The notes beneath the pieces were generated by a model, which was given only the letters and a program-made list of their open reading frames with translations, was not told where the DNA came from and ran no database searches. DNA of 64,000 nucleotides from Pantoea sp. 18069 (lineage in GTDB: Bacteria > Pseudomonadota > Gammaproteobacteria > Burkholderiales > Burkholderiaceae_C): NCBI RefSeq assembly GCF_902706035.1, contig NZ_CACSJA010000004.1:62001-126000 (forward strand), given 5' to 3'. Positions 58,210 to 64,000 of the stretch are shown here, one piece after another. Made by a program: the position numbers and the translations under genes. How positions within the stretch are numbered: the first letter of the stretch is position 1; each line of letters starts with the position of its first letter.

Positions 58210-60144
58210 TTAAGCGGCGGCCTTGGCCGGGGCAAAGGTCTTGGCGTCCAGCAGGTTGAGCGTCGCGCTCAGGTTGCCGGTGCGCCCGTCTTCGAACTTG
58301 ACCTGGGTGGTGATGAACTGCTCGGTACGGCCCGCATACAGCGCGTCGACCAGCACGCCGTACTTGTCGGCGATGAAATTGCGGCGCACCTTGCGGGTGC
58401 GGGTGAGCTCGTCGTCGTCCGGGTCGAGCTCCTTGTGCAGCACCAGGAAGCGCGCGATCTGCGTGCCGGCCATGCCGTCCTCGCTCGCCAGGTCGCCGTT
58501 GACCTTGGCGATGCATTCGGCGATCAGCGCCTGCACCTGGGGCTTGGACGTCAGGTCGACATAGCCGCCATAGGGCAGGCCCTGGCGCTCGGCCCAGTTG
58601 CCCACGGCTTCGTAGTCGATGTTGATGAACGCGCAGACCTGGTCGCGCTGGTGGCCGAAGCACACCGCTTCCTTGATGTGCGAGAAGAACTTGAGCTTGT
58701 TCTCGATGTAGTTGGGCGCGAACATCGCGCCGGCGTTGGTCCTGCCCACGTCCTTGGCGCGATCGATGATGCGCAGGTGGCCGTCGGCGTCGATCACGCC
58801 CGCGTCACCGGTGTGGAAGTAGCCCTGCTCGTCGATCGCTTCGGCCGTGGCGTCGGGGCGCTTGTAGTACTCCTTGAGCACCGACACGCCGCGCACCAGC
58901 ACTTCGCCGTTGTCGGCGAGCTTGAGCTCGATGCCGGGAGCGGCCTGGCCCACGGTGTGCAGCTTGACCTGGCCGTTGTGCTGGATGCAGACATAGGCGC
59001 AGGTTTCGGTCTGGCCGTAGAGCTGCTTGAGGTTGATGCCGATGGAGCGGAAGAAGCGGAACAGGTCGGGGCCGATGGCCGCGCCCGCGGTGTAGGCCAC
59101 GCGGATGTGCGACAGCCCCATCACATTGCGCAGCGGCCCGTAGATAGCGAAGTCGCCGAGCCGGTAGAGCGCGCGGTCGAGGAAACCCACGGGCTTGCCG
59201 TCGAGAATGTCCGAGCCTACGCGCTGCGCAAGCTGCATGCAGCGCTCGAACAGCCAGCGCTTGGGGGCTGCCGCATCTTCCATGCGGATGGACACCGAAG
59301 TCAGCATGCCTTCGAAGATGCGTGGCGGCGCGAAGTAGTAGGTCGGGCCGATCTCGCGCAGGTCGATGGACACCGTCGCCGCCGATTCGGGGCAGTTGAT
59401 GGTGAAGCCCGCGACCAGCCACTGGGCCAGCGAGAACAGGTGGTCGCCGACCCAGGCCGGCGGCAGGTAGGAAATGACGTTGTCGCTGGCATTCAGGCCG
59501 TCGACCTGCACGCCGCCCATCGCCGACTGCGCGAAGCTCGCATGGGTCTGGCACACACCCTTGGGCTTGCCCGTGGTGCCCGAGGTGTAGAGGATGACCG
59601 AGACGTCGTCGGGCTGGACCTGGGCGAGTGCGCTCTCCCAGGCGCCGGGGTGGGCTGCGTCCCATTGGGCGCCACGCGCGATCAGCTCGGCGGTGCTGAT
59701 CAGGCCGGGCTGGTCGTAATGGCGCAGGCCGCGCGGGTCGTCGTAAATGATGTGGCGGATGCCGGGCACGCTCTCGCGGATTTCCAGCAGCTTGTCGACC
59801 TGCTCCTGGTTCTCGGCGAAAGCAAACGCGATGTCGGCGTCCTGCAGCACGAACGTCATCTCGGCGGCCACTGCATCCTGGTAGAGTGGAATCGGCACGC
59901 CGCCCAGGCTCTGCACGGCGACAAAGCCCATGTAGACATGGGGGCGGTTGTCGCTGATCAGTGCGAGGTTCTGGCCGCGGGTGAAACCCAGCGTCGTGAG
60001 GCCGCAGGCGAAGTGGCGCACTTCTTGCGCTACCTGCTGCCAGCTCCAGGTCTGCCAGATGCCGTATTCCTTCTCCCGCAGCGCAGGCGCGCCCGGGCGT
60101 TCGGCGGCATGCCTTTGCAGCAAATGCGGGAACGTGATGGTCAT
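58210..60144 (-). CDS. Long-chain acyl-CoA synthetase-type AMP-binding enzyme
   Basis: 644-aa adenylate-forming ligase. The P-loop is ILYTSGTTGKPKGVC; also QLYGQTETCAYVC, GYFHTGDAGVIDADGHLRIIDRAK in part, and an unusual C-terminus ELTRTRKVRRNFIADKYGVL with a catalytic-type Lys. It resembles FadD15-type long-chain ligases. First gene of the liv operon (18 bp before livG) and divergent from the Crp-family regulator. The AGGAAA site supports the ATG at 60144. Likely substrate is the acid imported by the Liv transporter. Confidence 0.92.
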   Translation of the reverse strand: MTITFPHLLQRHAAERPGAPALREKEYGIWQTWSWQQVAQEVRHFACGLTTLGFTRGQNLALISDNRPHVYMGFVAVQSLGGVPIPLYQDAVAAEMTFVLQDADIAFAFAENQEQVDKLLEIRESVPGIRHIIYDDPRGLRHYDQPGLISTAELIARGAQWDAAHPGAWESALAQVQPDDVSVILYTSGTTGKPKGVCQTHASFAQSAMGGVQVDGLNASDNVISYLPPAWVGDHLFSLAQWLVAGFTINCPESAATVSIDLREIGPTYYFAPPRIFEGMLTSVSIRMEDAAAPKRWLFERCMQLAQRVGSDILDGKPVGFLDRALYRLGDFAIYGPLRNVMGLSHIRVAYTAGAAIGPDLFRFFRSIGINLKQLYGQTETCAYVCIQHNGQVKLHTVGQAAPGIELKLADNGEVLVRGVSVLKEYYKRPDATAEAIDEQGYFHTGDAGVIDADGHLRIIDRAKDVGRTNAGAMFAPNYIENKLKFFSHIKEAVCFGHQRDQVCAFINIDYEAVGNWAERQGLPYGGYVDLTSKPQVQALIAECIAKVNGDLASEDGMAGTQIARFLVLHKELDPDDDELTRTRKVRRNFIADKYGVLVDALYAGRTEQFITTQVKFEDGRTGNLSATLNLLDAKTFAPAKAAA

Positions 60145-60240
60145 TGCGTTTCCTTGGAAAGTGAACAGCCTGGGCTTGACGTAAGCAAAGGCGGATATTG
60201 CTTGGTTGTGCTCGATCTTAGGAAGGGGTTTGACGCCTTT

Positions 60241-60258
60241 TTGTCTTGACGATGACAA
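60241..60258. promoter_or_regulatory. Candidate Crp/Fnr-family operator
   Basis: Inverted repeat TTGTC-N8-GACAA in the 216-bp region between the acyl-CoA synthetase and the divergent Crp-family regulator. Its 18-bp span is within the usual range for this regulator family, but the half-sites differ from the FNR (TTGAT) and CRP (TGTGA) consensus. Confidence 0.3.
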
Positions 60259-60360
60259 TCCAGGGGAAACTCCTTAGCGGGAAAACGCGCGCAGCGCCAG
60301 CCCCTATGGTCGTTGCAGCCGGGGGGAAATCCCCGATCCGCAACTCGGGGTTTGGGGGCC

Positions 60361-61119
60361 ATGCTCATGGCCATGAGTCACGACCTGTCCTTGCACCAGC
60401 GCCGCAGAGAACCCACGCCCCAAGAGTTGCGCAATATTTCCTGGCTGAGCGTGCTGCAGCCGCATGAACGCGCGCGCGCCGAGGCCGCGCTGCTGGTTGG
60501 CGACGCCTTGCCCGGCGACTACATCTGCCGTGTCGGCCGGCCCGTGACCTACTGGTTCGGCCTGGTCGAAGGCCTGCTCAAGATCTGCGCCGACAACGAG
60601 CAGGGCCAGACGGTGACATTCACCGGCGTGCCGCCGGGCGGCTGGATAGGCGAAGGCACGGTCGTCAAGCGCGAGCCTTACCGCTACAACATCCAGGCGC
60701 TGCGCAAGAGCGTGGTCGCGGGCCTGCCGATCGACACCTTCCACTGGCTGCTCGACCATTCGCTGACGTTCAACCGTTTCGTGCTCGAGCAGCTCAATGA
60801 ACGGCTGGGGCAGTTCATCGCCGCGCGCGAGAACGACCGCATGGGGAGCCCCGAAGTGCGCGTGGCGCGCAGCCTCGCGGCGTTCTTCAATCCCGTGCTC
60901 TACCCGGGCATGGGCCAGGTGCTGCGCATCACCCAGCAGGAGCTGGCGTACCTGGTCGGGTTGTCGCGCCAGCGCGTGAACGAGGCCCTGGCCAACCTGC
61001 AGGACCAGGGTGCGATCCGCATCGAGTACGGCGGCCTGCGCGTGCTCGATCTCGCGGCGCTGCGCAATGCGCAATTCATGACAGCTTCACATCCCGAGGG
61101 CGTGGCAGTGGGCGATTGA
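60361..61119 (+). CDS. Crp/Fnr-family transcriptional regulator
   Basis: 252-aa regulator with a cyclic-nucleotide-binding-like domain (PGDYICRVGRPVTYWFGLVEG, about residues 44-150) and a Crp HTH (ITQQELAYLVGLSRQRVNEAL, about 200-220). No Cys set for an Fe-S cluster, so not an FNR-type oxygen sensor. Three in-frame ATG codons (60361, 60367, 60373) are possible starts. Divergent from the CoA-ligase/liv operon, which it probably controls, perhaps in response to a CoA thioester or acid; the ligand is not known. Confidence 0.88.
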   Translation: MLMAMSHDLSLHQRRREPTPQELRNISWLSVLQPHERARAEAALLVGDALPGDYICRVGRPVTYWFGLVEGLLKICADNEQGQTVTFTGVPPGGWIGEGTVVKREPYRYNIQALRKSVVAGLPIDTFHWLLDHSLTFNRFVLEQLNERLGQFIAARENDRMGSPEVRVARSLAAFFNPVLYPGMGQVLRITQQELAYLVGLSRQRVNEALANLQDQGAIRIEYGGLRVLDLAALRNAQFMTASHPEGVAVGD

Positions 61120-61285
61120 ATGGATTGCCCCTTGTCCTTACTCGGCTAATCGCCGCGCCACGCGCTGCCCTGGCGTTCCTTTTTGCACCGGCTGCAGAGT
61201 GTGGATGCTGGTTTCTACCGTCATCTACGTGACATAACGTGTGGTAACGAGCAGCCGCGGGGCAGGGCGGCGACAATAGCGGCAA

Positions 61286-63130
61286 ATGTCTTCCTCCCCA
61301 TCTTCCCCCCGCACGCCTGCCTCCGGGCCGCGTGCCACCTTGCGCATCTCTTCCAAGCCGGCAGCGCCGGCGCCCGCTGCCCGTTCCACGGGCGGCGGTG
61401 CCGGGGGACGCGCAGGCAAACCCGGTGGCAGCCGTGATGGCGCCGCCCGTTCTTCCGCTCCCTATGGCGACCGCCAGCGCGGCCCTTCGGGTGCACCGCG
61501 CTTTGAACGCCGCGATGATCCCCGCGGCGGCCCGCGCCAGGGCGGTCCACGCCAGGATGGCCCGCGTTCCAGCGGCCCGCGCGAAGGTGGTGGTCGTGAA
61601 GGCGGCGGTTTTGGTCGTCCCGATGGCGCGCCGCGCTTCGAAGGGCGGGCCGGCCCGCGCCGCGATGATTTCCGTGGCGCACCGCAAGGTGGCGGTCCGC
61701 GCCAGGACGGCCCGCGTTCCAGCGGCCCGCGCGAAGGTGGTGGCCGTCAGGACGGACCCCGCGAAGGTGGCGGTTTCGGCCGTCCCGATGGCGCGCCGCG
61801 CTTCGAAGGGCGGGGCGGCCCGCGCCGTGACGATTTCCGCGGCGGTCCACGCCAGGACGGACCCCGCGAAGGCGGCGGTTTCGGCCGTCCCGATGGCGCG
61901 CCGCGTTTTGAACGCCGCGATGATTTCCGTGGCGCACCGCAAGGTGGCGGTCCACGCCAGGACGGTCCGCGTTCCAGCGGTCCGCGTCAGGACGGCCCGC
62001 GCGAAGGTGGTGGCCGTGAGGGTGGCGGTTTCGGCCGTCCCGATGGCGCGCCGCGCTTCGAGGGCCGTGGCGGCCCGCGCCAGGATGGTCCGCGCTTCGA
62101 CAGCCGCGGCCCTGGCCGCGATGACCGTGGCGGCGAAGGCCGTCCCGCCCAGCCGCGTGTCGACGACCGCCGTTCGGGCGGTGGCGAGCGCGCGCGTCCC
62201 GCAGGCCGTTCCTTCGGCCCCGGTGCCGAGCGCGGCGGCCGTGACGACCACAGCGATGAAGCGCCGCGCCGTCCGTTCACCGGCATCCGCACCTACCAGG
62301 TGCCCACGGGCGACGACGCGCGCAAGATTCCCGTCAAGCGCCCGCCCCAGGCGGCAGCGCCGCAGGAATCCGCGCCCGGCTCGGTGCGCATCAACAAGCG
62401 CATGGCCGACATGGGCCTGTGCTCGCGCCGCGAAGCGGATGACTGGGTCGAAAAGGGCTGGGTGCGCGTGAATGGCGAAGTGGCCGCCATGGGCGTGATG
62501 GTCATGCCGTCCGACCGCATCACGGTCGACGAAGCCGCCAAGGGCGTGCAGGACCAGCAGGTCACCATCCTGATGCACAAGCCCATGGGCTATGTCAGCG
62601 GCCAGGCCGAAGACGGCCATACGCCCGCCGTGGCCCTGCTCAATGCGCAAAGCCGCTGGAACCAGGACGGCAGCCCCACGCGTTTCAACTTCGCGCAGCT
62701 CAAGGGCCTCGCGCCCTGCGGTCGCCTGGACATCGATTCGGTGGGCCTGCTGGTGCTGACGCAGGACGGCCGCGTGGCGCGCCAGCTGATCGGCGAAGAT
62801 TCGGTGATGGAAAAGGAATACCTGGTGCGCGTGGTCTATGGCGACGTGCAGGTCAATGTCCAGGAACGCTTCCCCGCAGACCAGCTCGCGCTGCTGTGCC
62901 ACGGCCTGTCGCTCGACGACCAGCCGCTCCAGCCCGCCAAGGTCGACTGGCAGAACCCCGAGCAGCTGCGCTTCGTGCTGACCGAAGGCAAGAAGCGCCA
63001 GATCCGCCGCATGTGCGAGCAGGTCGGCCTCAAGGTCGTGGGCCTCAAGCGCATCCGCATCGGCCGCGTCGTGCTGGGCAACCTGCCCGTGGGCCAATGG
63101 CGTTATCTGGGTGCGGACGAGAGCTTCTGA
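61286..63130 (+). CDS. 23S rRNA pseudouridine synthase (RluB/RluF type) with long repetitive N-terminal extension
   Basis: 614-aa protein. Residues from about 366 form a complete enzyme: S4 domain (SVRINKRMADMGLCSRREAD), then the RsuA-type catalytic domain with Asp482 in GRLDIDSVGLLVLTQDG and KEYLVRV. The first 365 residues are a Gly/Arg/Pro/Asp-rich low-complexity region with near-identical units GFGRPDGAPRFEGR (four copies) and GPRQDGPRSSGPRE, resembling RGG-box RNA-binding tails. DNA of 61500-62130 is correspondingly repetitive. The frame stays open throughout, so the extension is probably translated. Extensions of this type are known on betaproteobacterial members but vary in length. Confidence 0.9.
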   Translation: MSSSPSSPRTPASGPRATLRISSKPAAPAPAARSTGGGAGGRAGKPGGSRDGAARSSAPYGDRQRGPSGAPRFERRDDPRGGPRQGGPRQDGPRSSGPREGGGREGGGFGRPDGAPRFEGRAGPRRDDFRGAPQGGGPRQDGPRSSGPREGGGRQDGPREGGGFGRPDGAPRFEGRGGPRRDDFRGGPRQDGPREGGGFGRPDGAPRFERRDDFRGAPQGGGPRQDGPRSSGPRQDGPREGGGREGGGFGRPDGAPRFEGRGGPRQDGPRFDSRGPGRDDRGGEGRPAQPRVDDRRSGGGERARPAGRSFGPGAERGGRDDHSDEAPRRPFTGIRTYQVPTGDDARKIPVKRPPQAAAPQESAPGSVRINKRMADMGLCSRREADDWVEKGWVRVNGEVAAMGVMVMPSDRITVDEAAKGVQDQQVTILMHKPMGYVSGQAEDGHTPAVALLNAQSRWNQDGSPTRFNFAQLKGLAPCGRLDIDSVGLLVLTQDGRVARQLIGEDSVMEKEYLVRVVYGDVQVNVQERFPADQLALLCHGLSLDDQPLQPAKVDWQNPEQLRFVLTEGKKRQIRRMCEQVGLKVVGLKRIRIGRVVLGNLPVGQWRYLGADESF

Positions 63131-63153
63131 GCCCTTGTCTTCGACACCTGAAG

Positions 63154-63182
63154 AAGGGAGCGCCTGGCGCTCCCTTTTTTTT
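63154..63182 (+). terminator. Rho-independent terminator after the pseudouridine synthase
   Basis: Hairpin AAGGGAGCGC / GCGCTCCCTT with a 3-base loop and a run of eight T, 24 bp after the stop codon. Strong textbook form. Confidence 0.9.
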
Positions 63183-63274
63183 CATCGCTCGCACCAGGCT
63201 TGATAATCCGGGGCCAGGCCCTATCTGCAGCCTAGTTTGAAGTCGCAACCCGCAAGAAAATCCATTTCCACCCT

Positions 63275-64000
63275 ATGAGCAAGCAAACCCATTCCTTCCA
63301 GGCCGAAGTCGCGCAGCTGTTGCATCTGGTGACGCACGCGCTGTACTCCAACAAGGAAATCTTTTTGCGCGAGCTGGTCTCGAACGCGTCCGACGCGTGC
63401 GACAAGCTGCGCTTCGAAGCGCTGAACAACACGGCCCTCTACGAAGACCAGCCCCAGCTCGAAGTGCGGGTCTCGTTCGACCAGGCCGCGCGCACGCTGA
63501 CCATCGCCGACAACGGCATAGGCATGAGCCAGCAGGAAGCCATCGAACACCTGGGCACGATCGCCAAGAGCGGCACCAAGGACTTCATGCGCAAGCTCTC
63601 GGGCGACCAGCAGTCCGACGCCCAGCTCATCGGCCAGTTCGGCGTGGGCTTCTATTCGGGCTATATCGTCGCCGACAGGATCACCGTCGAATCGCGCCGC
63701 GCGGGCCTGCCGGCCAACGAGGGCGTGCGCTGGGCCAGCGGCGGCACGGGCGACTTCGAAGTCGAGCAGATCACGCGCGCCCAGCGCGGCACCTCGGTCA
63801 CGCTGCACCTGCGCGACGACGCCGACGAATACCTCAACGCCTGGAAGATCAAGCAGATCATCGGCAAGTATTCCGACCACATCAGCCTGCCCATCCTGAT
63901 GGAAAAGGAAGAGTGGAAAGACGGCGAGCTGCTCGTTCCCGGTGACGAGAACGGCGGCCGCCAGCCCGGCGGCATGGTCAAGACCGGCGAGTGGGAAACC
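63275..64000 (+). CDS. htpG: Molecular chaperone HtpG (Hsp90), partial at right window edge
   Basis: First 242 residues of the bacterial Hsp90. The GHKL ATPase signature is clear: the start [19 protein letters not shown], the ATP-binding Asn/Asp in [38 protein letters not shown], and [15 protein letters not shown]. Folds or holds client proteins in the cytoplasm using ATP. The rest lies beyond the window. Confidence 0.97.
   Translation, partial: MSKQTHSFQAEVAQLLHLVTHALYSNKEIFLRELVSNASDACDKLRFEALNNTALYEDQPQLEVRVSFDQAARTLTIADNGIGMSQQEAIEHLGTIAKSGTKDFMRKLSGDQQSDAQLIGQFGVGFYSGYIVADRITVESRRAGLPANEGVRWASGGTGDFEVEQITRAQRGTSVTLHLRDDADEYLNAWKIKQIIGKYSDHISLPILMEKEEWKDGELLVPGDENGGRQPGGMVKTGEWET

Noticed and set aside
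56806-60249. 1147-codon open frame on the plus strand
   Set aside because: It is antisense to livH, livG and the acyl-CoA synthetase, all with strong protein homology, and has the His/Arg/Ala-rich composition of shadow frames in GC-rich DNA.
61520-62130. CRISPR-like repeated DNA
   Set aside because: Repeats are of uneven length without unique spacers, remain in one frame and encode a low-complexity protein segment. No cas genes are near.
61076-63097. 673-codon antisense frame over the pseudouridine synthase
   Set aside because: It mirrors the repetitive Gly/Arg coding region, giving Thr/Ala repeats, and has no initiation context or homology.
1-64000. Recent horizontal island, prophage or integrative element
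   Set aside because: No integrase, transposase, tRNA target or strongly deviating AT-rich block was found; genes are typical catabolic and core genes of Burkholderiales.

Overview
This is a GC-rich (about two thirds G+C by eye), densely coding chromosomal window. It looks like a betaproteobacterium of the order Burkholderiales, most likely family Comamonadaceae. Supporting signs are four Bug-family (TctC-type) solute-binding proteins, the order-typical small proteins DUF3567 and DUF1840, a PHA-granule protein, a LivGHMKF cluster flanked by two CoA-ligase genes, and intergenic repeats of the CTTCGACAAGCTCAGG..CGAACGG type. No rRNA, tRNA, insertion sequence, prophage or CRISPR array was recognised. 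The window cuts a response regulator at its left edge and htpG at its right edge.

Layout. 1-2226: a NarL-type response regulator and a stand-alone GlcD-like FAD oxidase, both on the minus strand. 2292-11875: a LysR regulator divergent from a sugar-acid or hydroxy-acid catabolic cluster (Bug protein, UxaA/GarD dehydratase, aldehyde dehydrogenase, second Bug protein, D-2-hydroxyacid dehydrogenase, HpaI aldolase, second GlcD-like oxidase). 11876-19521: an intergenic repeat block, then mostly housekeeping or orphan genes (LysR, purU, PAS-GGDEF-EAL protein, AbrB-type membrane protein, DUF3567, proline-rich DUF3108, IclR). 19634-22997: FAH-family hydrolase, Bug protein and a YqhD-type aldehyde reductase, probably controlled by the divergent IclR gene. 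23007-30209: an eight-gene minus-strand operon, pxpB-pxpC-pxpA-accB-accC-(lysine-free BCCP-like)-MFS-aminotransferase, with a divergent LysR gene at 30404. 31492-34307: a DctPQM TRAP transporter. 34565-38021: a molybdopterin oxidoreductase divergent from an M20 amidohydrolase. 38057-45960: an iron-uptake region with a Fur box, FecI sigma, FecR, an STN-containing TonB receptor, a second TonB receptor, a PepSY membrane protein and a small membrane protein. 46101-50282: PHA-granule protein, acyl-CoA-binding protein, lipoprotein aminopeptidase, an unknown protein, a cyclopropane-fatty-acid synthase and DUF1840. 50512-60144: Bug protein, PaaK-like ligase, LivFKMHG and an acyl-CoA synthetase, with a divergent Crp-family regulator. 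61286-64000: a pseudouridine synthase with a giant repetitive RGG-type N-terminus, then htpG.

How the genes work together. The window is mainly transport plus organic-acid catabolism under local regulators. The most notable unit is the operon at 23007-30209. It places both halves of a urea-carboxylase-type carboxyltransferase (PxpB/PxpC, AHS1/AHS2) with a biotin carboxylase, a biotin carrier, and a second carrier-like protein that contains no lysine and so cannot be biotinylated. A LamB/YcsF protein, an exporter or importer and an aminotransferase complete the set. This suggests an ATP- and possibly biotin-dependent lactam or pyroglutamate utilisation system. That reading is inference from gene content; the substrate is not shown by the sequence.
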